Below are positions 1 to 7,150 of a stretch of 8,021 nt of DNA, piece after piece; the first letter of the stretch is position 1, and each line of letters starts with the position of its first letter. A program made the translations under genes and the position numbers. This DNA comes from an uncultured Dyadobacter sp. (GTDB lineage: Bacteria > Bacteroidota > Bacteroidia > Cytophagales > Spirosomataceae): positions 1 through 8,021 of the forward strand of contig CAMLNK010000145.1 in assembly GCA_946481035.1 (NCBI GenBank). Direction: 5' to 3'. The notes beneath the pieces were generated by a model. It searched no databases. It was not told the DNA's origin and saw only the letters and a list, made by a program, of their open reading frames with translations.

Positions 1-1301
1 AAAACATCATCCCCGGTGAAAAGAAAGCAACCCAATACGGTCCGTAGTTCGGTTTCGGTCTTTGTTGGGTTGGCGTATTTCAATTCCTCGATGAGGTTAT
101 GAGCCACGTTGAGGGATTCGAGCTGGTGCTGGGCGTAAAATGTAAACGATACATTGTGTCCCAGCCTTCTCTTGCCTTCAATAGGCTCCGTACCGGCCAC
201 AATGCGAAGCACCGTGGATTTACCGCGACCGTTAGCACCTATCAGCGCGATCTTGTCGCCTCGTTCCATGCTCACATTCGTAGCATCGAGGATCACTTTT
301 TCGCCATAAGCCTTCGAGGCATCTTCCAGCTGAAATACGTGGCGGCCTGGCTGCGTGGTAAACTGGAAGCGGAAATGCACTTTCGCGTTCTCGTCCAGCA
401 CCTGATCAACGACGTCCATCCGGTCCAATGCCTTCACGCGGCTTTGTACCTGGCGCGATTTGGTGGCTTTGGCTTTAAAACGTTCAATAAAGCGCTCGGT
501 CTGGCGAATTTTGGCCTGCTGGTTTTCATAGGCGCCGCGCTGAATATCATTGCGGAGCGCTTTTTCTTCCAGGTAATAGGAGTAGTTACCGGCGTAGTAA
601 TTAAGTTTTCCCCCTGAAACTTCCACAGTTGTATCAATCGTATTATCGAGGAACTGGCGGTCGTGGGAAACGACGATCACAGCCCCTTCATAACTCTGCG
701 TGTATTTCTCCACCCATTGAATGGACGGAAGGTCCAAGTGGTTGGTAGGCTCATCGAGCATTAAGAGCGATGGCTTTTGCAAAAGCAATTTCGCGAGCAT
801 TACGCGCATCCGCCACCCTCCGGAGAATTGGCGAAGCGGCAGGTTCAGGTCGGCTGTTGAGAAACCGAGACCTTCCAGGATCGCTTCTGCTTTGGATTGA
901 ACGGAATACCCATCCAATGCTTCAAACTCTTCCTGCACGCGGGCGAGTTTGTCGACAAGATCGTCGGTATAATTATGCTCCATATCGTGCAGGATTTTAT
1001 CCATTTGCACTTGGAGAACGTTTTGTCTTTCAAATGCCTGCATAGCCACCGAAAGGATCGAATCTTCGGTTTGGTACGAAAGTAAATCCTGGTTCAGGAA
1101 GCCGATCGTGCAGTCGCCAGCCTTGGAGATCGAGCCGCCGTCGGGCTGGAACTCTCCGTTGATCATGCGCAATAGGGTAGACTTGCCGGTACCGTTCAGT
1201 CCGATGAGCCCGATCTTTTGTTTTGGCTTGATATGTAGTGAGGCGCCGTCGTATAAGGCACGGTCGCCCAGGAAATAGCTGAGGTTCGTAATCGCGATCA
1301 T
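1..1301 (-). CDS. ABC-F family ATP-binding protein (translation-associated), C-terminus beyond window
   Basis: Soluble ATPase with two ABC cassettes and no membrane segments. ABC-F proteins bind the ribosomal E site and act on translation or ribosome-targeting antibiotics. Read from ATG at 1301, 433 codons lie in the window. Cassette 1 has Walker A GLNGTGKST (34-42), signature FSGGW (159-163), Walker B plus LMLDEPTNHLD (about 179-190), a stretch highly typical of ABC-F, and the H-switch SHDR (212-215). A charged helical linker rich in Lys, Arg and Gln (about 240-310) matches the P-site-tRNA interaction motif region. Cassette 2 begins near 320 with Walker A GANGRGKST (355-363). Its signature and Walker B lie outside the window; family length is usually 530-650 residues, so about 100-200 are missing. 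The frame is otherwise intact, so truncation is by the window edge. It is divergent from the siroheme gene. The exact subfamily (EttA, YbiT, Uup or a resistance type) cannot be assigned, but the housekeeping look argues against a dedicated resistance factor. Confidence 0.96.
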   Translation of the reverse strand, partial: MIAITNLSYFLGDRALYDGASLHIKPKQKIGLIGLNGTGKSTLLRMINGEFQPDGGSISKAGDCTIGFLNQDLLSYQTEDSILSVAMQAFERQNVLQVQMDKILHDMEHNYTDDLVDKLARVQEEFEALDGYSVQSKAEAILEGLGFSTADLNLPLRQFSGGWRMRVMLAKLLLQKPSLLMLDEPTNHLDLPSIQWVEKYTQSYEGAVIVVSHDRQFLDNTIDTTVEVSGGKLNYYAGNYSYYLEEKALRNDIQRGAYENQQAKIRQTERFIERFKAKATKSRQVQSRVKALDRMDVVDQVLDENAKVHFRFQFTTQPGRHVFQLEDASKAYGEKVILDATNVSMERGDKIALIGANGRGKSTVLRIVAGTEPIEGKRRLGHNVSFTFYAQHQLESLNVAHNLIEELKYANPTKTETELRTVLGCFLFTGDDV

Positions 1302-1305
1302 GGTG

Positions 1306-1313
1306 CAAAGGTA
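1306..1313 (-). promoter_or_regulatory. Bacteroidota -7 promoter box of the ABC-F gene
   Basis: On the minus strand the sequence reads TACCTTTG followed by 4 nt and the ATG. This matches the Bacteroidota housekeeping -7 consensus TAnnTTTG at every defined position. No TTG lies at the expected -33 distance, only a T-rich stretch. Its closeness to the ATG implies a very short or absent 5' leader, and no Shine-Dalgarno-like sequence is visible. Confidence 0.6.
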
Positions 1314-1397
1314 CGGGGAAAGAAGCAGATAGAAAAAGCGCGATGTTGGAATAGTTATAAAGGCATTCGCGGTGTCGTTATGAATGGGTTATTTATG

Positions 1398-1405
1398 TAA
1401 ATTTG
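1398..1405 (+). promoter_or_regulatory. Bacteroidota -7 promoter box of the siroheme synthase gene
   Basis: TAAATTTG matches the TAnnTTTG consensus and ends 4 nt before the ATG at 1410. A weak -33 candidate, GTTA at 1377-1380, lies 17 nt upstream. As with the divergent gene, the spacing suggests a leaderless or nearly leaderless transcript. Confidence 0.55.
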
Positions 1406-1409
1406 ATCA

Positions 1410-1997
1410 ATGAACAATCTATTCCCGATATTCCTGAAACTCGAAAACCTGCACACGCTCATTGTGGGCGGCGGCTACGTAGGTTTGGAAAAAATTACTG
1501 CGGTTCTCGACAATTCCCCGCTCGCACGTGTGACGCTCGTCGCACCCGAAATCCGCGGAGAAATCAGAGATATTGCCGCGGCCAATTCCCGAATAAATCT
1601 AATTGTGCGGAAGTTTAACGACGATGATCTGCTGGAAAAGGACCTGGTGATCGTGGCCACGAACGACAAGTCAGAGAACAAACGGATCTGGGAGGCTGCC
1701 CGCGCCAGGCATATCCTCGCAAATGTGGCCGATACGCCCGCTATCTGCGATTTCTACCTTTCTTCGGTCGTCAGGAAAGGTAATCTCAAAGTGGCTATCT
1801 CTACCAATGGAATGTCGCCGACATTTGCCAAAAGGCTCAAAGAAGTTCTTGGCGAAGCGCTTCCCGATAACCTCGAAACAGCTATGGAGCAGCTCAAAGC
1901 CGTCCGAGATATGCTGAAAGGCGATTTCGCCTCGAAGGTCGATGAGTTGAACCGAATTACTTCGGTTTTGACGGAAAAGAAAAAAGATGTCTCCTGA
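1410..1997 (+). CDS. Precorrin-2 dehydrogenase / sirohydrochlorin ferrochelatase (siroheme synthase N-domain type)
   Basis: Cytoplasmic enzyme of siroheme synthesis. The family oxidises precorrin-2 to sirohydrochlorin with NAD+, and many members also insert Fe2+; siroheme is the cofactor of sulfite and nitrite reductases. The 195-residue protein matches the CysG N-terminal / Met8p-type domain alone and lacks the uroporphyrinogen-III methyltransferase domain of full CysG, so that step must be encoded elsewhere. Visible features are a Rossmann dinucleotide loop, LIVGGGYVGLEK (17-28), in the first beta-alpha unit; the family NVADTP segment with Asp108, in the place of the catalytic Asp of CysG/Met8p; and STNGMSPTFAKRLKEVL (131-147), the conserved tetrapyrrole-binding region. 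A Lys-rich helical tail follows. The start at 1410 gives the canonical family N-terminus and fits the box just upstream. It is transcribed divergently from the ABC-F gene. Whether this copy still has chelatase activity cannot be read from sequence. Confidence 0.93.
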   Translation: MNNLFPIFLKLENLHTLIVGGGYVGLEKITAVLDNSPLARVTLVAPEIRGEIRDIAAANSRINLIVRKFNDDDLLEKDLVIVATNDKSENKRIWEAARARHILANVADTPAICDFYLSSVVRKGNLKVAISTNGMSPTFAKRLKEVLGEALPDNLETAMEQLKAVRDMLKGDFASKVDELNRITSVLTEKKKDVS

Positions 1998-2005
1998 GGC
2001 CGCTT

Positions 2006-2038
2006 AAATCGCACTCTCGGTACAATAAAATGCGATTT
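2006..2038 (+). terminator. Possible terminator hairpin after the siroheme gene
   Basis: AAATCGCA (2006-2013) and TGCGATTT (2031-2038) form an 8-bp perfect stem around a 17-nt loop, starting 8 nt after the stop codon. The next bases are TGCAGTGTTTTT, so a U-run is present but offset. The stem is AT-rich and the loop large, so termination efficiency is uncertain. The right arm also contains AAAATGCGATTTT, a short inverted repeat of its own. Confidence 0.4.
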
Positions 2039-2195
2039 TGCAGTGTTTTTAGAAAGATAATTTGTTGAAATCACGCTGCGCATCTCCACAGTATCGGTAT
2101 CTTGTGCGTATTGAGTATATTCTTTTGTTTCCGCACAACTAATCGGCTTTATTTTTTGTCACCGCCAGTGGTGGAATGTTTTCGCTTTTCGTGCG

Positions 2196-2209
2196 ATAAT
2201 ACGTATTAT
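2196..2209. promoter_or_regulatory. Perfect 14-bp palindrome, candidate operator upstream of susC
   Basis: ATAATACGTATTAT equals its own reverse complement and ends 72 bp before the susC ATG. Symmetry, AT-richness and position fit a dimeric regulator site. No regulator is encoded in the window and the motif matches no site I can name, so the role is inferred from symmetry and position only. Confidence 0.35.
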
Positions 2210-2230
2210 TGAATCTATTAATATTTAAAC

Positions 2231-2243
2231 CCGCTTCGGGCGG
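2231..2243 (+). other. Small GC-rich hairpin in the susC 5' leader
   Basis: CCGCTTCGGGCGG can fold as CCGC / GCGG around a short loop, or as a UUCG-loop stem with one bulged G. It ends 38 nt before the susC ATG in otherwise AT-rich sequence. It could affect transcript stability or processing, but the stem is too short to be sure it matters. Confidence 0.25.
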
Positions 2244-2281
2244 ACGGACAGTTATTTGGGGTTAGACTTATACTTATTTAT

Positions 2282-5200
2282 ATGAATCTTTTCTATCGGA
2301 TCAGTGGCCTGAGTCGGCTTATTGCGTTGCTCCTGGGTTTCTTCTTTCTGTCCGTTTTCGCTCCTCCGTTTTCTTCGTTTGCATTGGGCGCCGATATCGA
2401 CGTCGAAGGTGTCGTGAAAGGAATTACGGGCGACCCGCTCGTGGGGGCGACTGTGCGGGTGAAAGGCGTGCTGAAAGGAACCGTCACCAATGAAAAAGGC
2501 GAGTTTCTATTGCAGGGGGTCGACAATAATGCCACGGTTGTGGTCACCATGATCGGCTTTTTGCCCAAAGAAGTGAAAGCGGCCCGGAAGCTGACGATCG
2601 AGCTTGTCGAAGACGTTGTAGGCTTGCAGGACGTGGTAATCACCGGTTTTCAACAAATTAATAAAGACAAATTCACAGGCTCGGCGGTAACGCTTAAAAC
2701 CGATGATGTGAAGATCGACGGTTTGCCCGACGTCAGCCGGATGCTCGAAGGCCGTGCGGCAGGGGTATCGATCCAGAACGTCTCCGGTACTTTCGGAGCT
2801 GCACCCAAGATCCGTATCCGCGGTGCAACTTCGCTCAATGGTGCCAACAAACCGCTTTGGGTAATCGACGGCGTTGTGCAGGAGGATATTGTGAATATTT
2901 CGAACGACCAGCTTTCCAGCGGCGACCCTACGACGTTGCTCGGCTCGGCGGTAGCAGGGCTTAACCCGAATGATATTGAGACTTTCGATATATTGAAAGA
3001 CGCCGCCGCTGCGGCATTGTACGGTGCCCGGGCGATGAACGGGGTGATTGTGATCACGACCAAAAAAGGGAAGAGCGGCAAACCCTTGATTACCTATTCG
3101 GGCAATTTCAGTACGCAGCTGGTGCCTTCCTACCGCAATTTCAACATTATGAATTCGGCGCAGCAAATGTCGGTGCTGGGGGAACTGGAAAGAAAGGGGT
3201 ATTTGAATTCAGGGATCCTTTCCAAGCCGGATTACGGGGTTTATGGTAAAATGTACAATCTCATGACCGGAGACAACCAGGGTAATTTTCCTCTGGAAAA
3301 CTCTACGGAGGCCAAACGGAATTTCCTCATGGGTTACGCCAGGGCAAATACAGACTGGTTCGATGTCCTTTTCAAACAGAATTTCATTCACGAACACTCT
3401 CTGAGCGTTTCTTTCGGAACGGATAAATCCAGTTCTTATGCGTCTGTCAGCTATTTGGATGATAATGGCTGGACGATTGCCGACAAAGTAAAACGCTACA
3501 CATTAAATTTTAACAACACCTACCAGCTTTCCAATCGCCTGACCATTGGTCTCACGACTCTTGCTTCCGTAAGACGCCAGCAGGCTCCGGGCTCGCTGAG
3601 CAGGAGAAGCAACCCGGTGGAAGGTAAGTACGACCGGGATTTCGATATCAACCCGTTCAGCTACGCATTGAACACCAGCCGGACGCTCACCGCTTACGAC
3701 GAGAATGGTAACCTTGAATTCTTCCGCAGAAATTTCGCGCCTTTCAATATTGTTTCGGAATTGGCCAACAACAGGATCAACCTGACGCTGGCGGACATCA
3801 AACTGCAAGGAAATCTTTCCTATAAAATCACCGACGATCTGAGTTATGATTTTCTCGGTGCATTAAGGTACATTCAGACCGGCCGGGAGCATATTATTAC
3901 CGAGCATAGCAACATGGCCAATGCCTATCGCGCCGCCGATAACTCAACTATCGCATTGGCTAACAAATATCTCTACACCGATCCCGACGTACCCAATGCA
4001 TATCCGGTGGTGGTGTTGCCGAGCGGTGGTTTTTACAACCGGAACGAAGATCAAATGTTGTTCTATAATATAAGGAACAACCTGCGCTACAACAAGAAAA
4101 TCGGGGAGCGGCACGAGGTGAATGCGCTGGTGGGGCAGGAAGTGAAATTTACCAACCGCCAAAATTCCAATAACACCGGCTACGGTTTCCAGTACGACCA
4201 GGGGGGAACACCTTTTGTTGACTACCGTATTTTGAAGCAAACTATCGAGACCAATTTCCAATATTATGGAATGCAAATGGATTACGAGCGCTTTGCGGCA
4301 TTCTACGGAAGTCTCGGATACACTTTGGACGGCAAGTACAACGTCACCGGTTATGTGCGGTACGATGGTTCGAACCGATTTGGAAAGTCGGCCATCGCAC
4401 GCTGGCTGCCTACGTACACGGTAGCAGGTTCCTGGAATTTCGACCGGGAGAATTTTTTCAAAAACCTGAAATGGCTTAGCATGGGCCGTTTGCGCCTGAG
4501 CTACGGGCTTTCGGCGGACACCGGGCCGGCTACCAATGCGGCGGTGTTGCTGCAAAGCATTATCACCCGCAGGCCTTACGTGGATGAAAAAGAATCGGCG
4601 ATACAATTGGCTGCATTGCAAAATACCGAGCTGACCTGGGAGAAGCTGTACAGCGGAAACGTCGGCCTGGACGTGGGCTTGTTTGCTAACCGGATCAATT
4701 TTACACTCGATGGCTATATTCGCAACAGTTTCGACCTGATTGACCAGATCAAGACCTCGGGTATCGGCGGGCAGATTTACAAAGTGGCCAACTATGCCGA
4801 TATGGAATCGTACGGCGCCGATTTTTCCGTGGACGGGGTGTTGCTCAAAACCCGCGACTGGGATTTCCGCTCGCGCGTCACGTTCGGATATTCACACACG
4901 CTCATCACGAATGTGGATAACAGCCCGGGCATTTTCGATCTTGTGAAAGCGGAAGGGGCCAACATCCAGGGCAAGCCGGTCCGCAGCCTTTTCTCGATCG
5001 ATTACCGTGCATTGAACCCGAAAACAGGTGTGCCGATATTCCTGAACGAGAAGGGGGAAGTGAGCTCGGACGTGTATTTGCAAGACCAGAATATTCAATA
5101 CCTCAAATATGAAGGACCGGTAGATCCGCCATTTACAGGTGGTTTCAACAACACGCTGGCTTACAAAGGCCTTTCGTTGAATGTTTTCTTTACCTATCAG

Positions 5201-5638
5201 GCCGGTAACAAAATTCGTCTTAATCCATTGTACAAAAGCACATTCAGCGACCTGGATGCCATGCCGAAGGAATTCCTGGATCGTTGGGTGATGTCGGGCG
5301 ATGAAAAATCTCCGGCGACACCAGCCATTTCGGATCAGCTCGAATTGCTTTACCTGCAAGGCACCTATCCTTACAACATTTATAATTACTCGACCGAGCG
5401 CGTCGCGAAGGGCGATTTCGTGCGGTTGAAGTCCGTGTCGCTGGCTTACAAACTGCCGTTACAGGTTATTTCACGTTACGGTTTCAAAGCGGCTAGCATT
5501 CAGGTATCGTCGATCAACCCTTGGCTGATTTATTCGGATAAAAAACTGAAAGGTCAGGACCCCGAGTTCTTCAACTCCGGGGGCGTTGCGCAACCTATCC
5601 AGAAGCAGTTCACGGTTGCATTAAAACTGACATTGTAA
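2282..5638 (+). CDS. SusC/RagA-family TonB-linked outer-membrane transporter
   Basis: Outer-membrane beta-barrel that imports a bulky substrate (glycan or oligopeptide in known members) into the periplasm, powered by TonB-ExbBD, with SusD as its lid. It has 1118 residues, a normal family length. In order: Sec signal peptide (Arg6 and Arg12, hydrophobic core about 13-28, cleavage near 36-37); a carboxypeptidase-regulatory-like N-terminal domain (about 40-108) containing DPLVGATVRVKG and TVTNEKGEF; a TonB-box-like segment GLQDVVITG (114-122); the plug with RIRGATSLNG (178-187) and WVIDGV (193-198); the diagnostic SusC/RagA motif from GLNPNDIETFDILKDA through ALYGARAMNGVIVITTKKG (226-263); then alternating aromatic strands of the barrel to the end. 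The last strand ends in LKLTL, with Leu rather than the usual terminal aromatic. The stop lies 25 nt before the preferred SusD start, so the two are co-transcribed. The substrate is not determinable. The start at 2282 gives a complete signal peptide. Confidence 0.97.
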   Translation: MNLFYRISGLSRLIALLLGFFFLSVFAPPFSSFALGADIDVEGVVKGITGDPLVGATVRVKGVLKGTVTNEKGEFLLQGVDNNATVVVTMIGFLPKEVKAARKLTIELVEDVVGLQDVVITGFQQINKDKFTGSAVTLKTDDVKIDGLPDVSRMLEGRAAGVSIQNVSGTFGAAPKIRIRGATSLNGANKPLWVIDGVVQEDIVNISNDQLSSGDPTTLLGSAVAGLNPNDIETFDILKDAAAAALYGARAMNGVIVITTKKGKSGKPLITYSGNFSTQLVPSYRNFNIMNSAQQMSVLGELERKGYLNSGILSKPDYGVYGKMYNLMTGDNQGNFPLENSTEAKRNFLMGYARANTDWFDVLFKQNFIHEHSLSVSFGTDKSSSYASVSYLDDNGWTIADKVKRYTLNFNNTYQLSNRLTIGLTTLASVRRQQAPGSLSRRSNPVEGKYDRDFDINPFSYALNTSRTLTAYDENGNLEFFRRNFAPFNIVSELANNRINLTLADIKLQGNLSYKITDDLSYDFLGALRYIQTGREHIITEHSNMANAYRAADNSTIALANKYLYTDPDVPNAYPVVVLPSGGFYNRNEDQMLFYNIRNNLRYNKKIGERHEVNALVGQEVKFTNRQNSNNTGYGFQYDQGGTPFVDYRILKQTIETNFQYYGMQMDYERFAAFYGSLGYTLDGKYNVTGYVRYDGSNRFGKSAIARWLPTYTVAGSWNFDRENFFKNLKWLSMGRLRLSYGLSADTGPATNAAVLLQSIITRRPYVDEKESAIQLAALQNTELTWEKLYSGNVGLDVGLFANRINFTLDGYIRNSFDLIDQIKTSGIGGQIYKVANYADMESYGADFSVDGVLLKTRDWDFRSRVTFGYSHTLITNVDNSPGIFDLVKAEGANIQGKPVRSLFSIDYRALNPKTGVPIFLNEKGEVSSDVYLQDQNIQYLKYEGPVDPPFTGGFNNTLAYKGLSLNVFFTYQAGNKIRLNPLYKSTFSDLDAMPKEFLDRWVMSGDEKSPATPAISDQLELLYLQGTYPYNIYNYSTERVAKGDFVRLKSVSLAYKLPLQVISRYGFKAASIQVSSINPWLIYSDKKLKGQDPEFFNSGGVAQPIQKQFTVALKLTL

Positions 5639-5663
5639 AGTGAGGATGATTCATTTTGAAGAT

Positions 5664-7136
5664 ATGACTACCATCAGAAATTTCAGGAAAATAATGCTGA
5701 TCCTCCCGCTGCTGGCATTGGCCGGTTGCGAGGACTTCCTTTCAAAGGAGCCGGATAGTACCCGGGCGGTCATCAATACGCCCAAGAAGGTTTCCCAACT
5801 ACTCACTACGGCTTATCCACAGGCGGGTTATGTAGTGTTTTCGGAAGGAATGAGTGATAATGTAGCCGACAAAGGGGTTGGCCAGGATGACAAAACCAAC
5901 CGCGGATCGTTTCTTTTCGAAGTAGTAGAAGCGACTGTCGACGAGCAGGATTCTCCCGACCAGTACTGGGCCGAGTGCTACCGTGCGATTTCCGTGGCGA
6001 ATGAGGCCCTGGATATTATCAGCAAAGTTTCCGATCCGGAAAATTACAATGCGCAGAAAGGCGAGGCGTTGCTGGCGCGTGCTTATGCACATTTTATGCT
6101 GGTAAATTACTACTGTAAATTTTTCGATCCGCAACAGGCGAACGATAGTCCGGGCATACCTTATGTGACAGTGCCCGAGGATGTGGTGATCAAGCAATAT
6201 GAGCGTGGGACGGTGGCTAATGTGTATCAGATGATTGAAAAGGACTTGCTCGAAGGGCTTCCGCTGATCAGCGACGGTACTTACACTGTACCGAAGTACC
6301 ATTTCAACCTGGCGGCTGCCAATGCATTCGCGTGCCGGTTCTACCTGGTGAAAAAGGATTACCAGAAAGTATTACAATATGCTAATGCGGCTCTTCCGAG
6401 CAATAATTTCGGCGAAAATATGCGCCCATGGAACACGACTTATTCGAGCATGTCGCCGGCTGAGTTGTTCAACATCTATTCGCGTGCGACCGAGAACGCC
6501 AATTTACTGCTCGTGGAGACTTCGTCTACCTACGGCCGCTACGTGGCGTCGTACCGTTATGGAATGACCTACGCCAAGTGGCAGGAGATCTCGGTGAGCG
6601 AGCAAATCATCGCTGGTGGTGCGAGCTGGGCGTTTCCGCTTTATTACCGCGGTGACAACAATTACTTTATCCCAAAACTGAACGAGTACTTTGTGCGTGA
6701 ATCGGTGAATGCGGAGATCGGGCTTCCTTACGTAATGCTGCCGGTTTTTACAATTGAGGAAGTACTTTTCAACCGGATCGAGGCGAATGCATATCTCAAT
6801 AACACCTCTGCCTGCCTTACCGACCTTAATACGTACGTCAGCAAGCGGGTATCCAATTACAACGCCGCCACGGATAAGGTGACAGCCGCCAGCATGCAAA
6901 GCTATTTCGGATCGAGTAATCTAAGAAACAACATTGTGAACACGGTACTCGCATTCAAACGTGTTGAATTTGTGCAGGAGGGAATGCGCTGGTTTGATTT
7001 GCAACGTTACAATGTTCCTGTTACGCACACGACGAAGGGAGGATCGGTTATTTCGGTTCCGGCCGGCGACAACCGCAGGGTATTGCAAATTCCCCAGACA
7101 GCCGCTCTTTCAGGTGTAGCACAAAATCCAAGATAA
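5664..7136 (+). CDS. SusD/RagB-family surface substrate-binding lipoprotein
   Basis: Outer-membrane lipoprotein that captures substrate and closes over its SusC partner. From ATG 5664 it has 490 residues. The lipoprotein signal is MTTIRNFRK, a hydrophobic run and lipobox LAGC with Cys22. The mature protein begins Cys-Glu-Asp, acidic as in surface-exposed Bacteroidota lipoproteins. The N-terminal half is helical and TPR-like, with family segments YWAECYRAISVANEALD (101-117) and KGEALLARAYAHFMLVNYY (132-150). The C-terminal SusD domain has KRVEFVQEGMRWFDLQRYN (432-450) and ends in VLQIPQ...NPR, the conserved close of the family. The frame also allows starts at GTG 5640 and ATG 5646. I prefer 5664 because it yields an ordinary 22-residue signal; the earlier starts add the polar residues MIHFED ahead of it. 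It is followed after 14 nt by the metallohydrolase gene. Ligand unknown. Confidence 0.95.
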   Translation: MTTIRNFRKIMLILPLLALAGCEDFLSKEPDSTRAVINTPKKVSQLLTTAYPQAGYVVFSEGMSDNVADKGVGQDDKTNRGSFLFEVVEATVDEQDSPDQYWAECYRAISVANEALDIISKVSDPENYNAQKGEALLARAYAHFMLVNYYCKFFDPQQANDSPGIPYVTVPEDVVIKQYERGTVANVYQMIEKDLLEGLPLISDGTYTVPKYHFNLAAANAFACRFYLVKKDYQKVLQYANAALPSNNFGENMRPWNTTYSSMSPAELFNIYSRATENANLLLVETSSTYGRYVASYRYGMTYAKWQEISVSEQIIAGGASWAFPLYYRGDNNYFIPKLNEYFVRESVNAEIGLPYVMLPVFTIEEVLFNRIEANAYLNNTSACLTDLNTYVSKRVSNYNAATDKVTAASMQSYFGSSNLRNNIVNTVLAFKRVEFVQEGMRWFDLQRYNVPVTHTTKGGSVISVPAGDNRRVLQIPQTAALSGVAQNPR

Positions 7137-7150
7137 GAAAGCCATTCATT

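Larger units (their letters stand above)
1998..2281. other. 284-bp AT-rich intergenic region ahead of the SusC gene
   Basis: No convincing gene lies here. From left to right it holds the hairpin after the siroheme gene, a GC-rich inverted repeat CCGCC-AGT-GGTGG at 2162-2174 (5-bp stem with one G-U pair), the 14-bp palindrome at 2196-2209, and the small hairpin at 2231-2243. No exact TAnnTTTG box was found. The nearest is TTCTTTTG at 2120-2127, one mismatch from consensus, with TTG at 2102-2104 spaced rather too closely. The susC promoter is therefore unassigned, and the transcript may have a long 5' leader. No sigma or anti-sigma gene precedes susC. Confidence 0.6.

Noticed and set aside
1..1301. 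ABC-F gene as a truncated pseudogene or antibiotic-resistance determinant
   Set aside because: The frame is intact to the window edge and the missing part is simply outside. The divergent housekeeping context and lack of mobile-element signs do not support a resistance cassette.
99..1308. Several open frames of 60-172 codons in both directions over the ABC-F gene
   Set aside because: They are shadows in other frames. The minus-strand frame starting at 1301 carries all the ABC motifs continuously.
1754..2089. Minus-strand open frame spanning the end of the siroheme gene and the following gap
   Set aside because: Most of it is antisense to the conserved tetrapyrrole-binding region. No lipobox, domain or promoter box supports it.
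2006..2209. Possible CRISPR or repeat array from the recurring TGCGAT-like words in the gap
   Set aside because: The copies are short, irregularly spaced and not flanked by conserved repeats; they only form local hairpins.
2507..3166. 219-codon antisense open frame opposite susC
   Set aside because: It lies opposite the strongly conserved plug region of SusC. Its translation has no recognisable domain, signal or sensible start context.
3944..4621. 225-codon antisense open frame opposite susC
   Set aside because: The Val-, Arg- and His-rich translation looks like reverse-strand shadow of barrel-coding sequence, and no family is recognisable.
5799..6302. 167-codon antisense open frame opposite susD
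   Set aside because: It overlaps conserved SusD helices, and its composition is typical of a reverse shadow.
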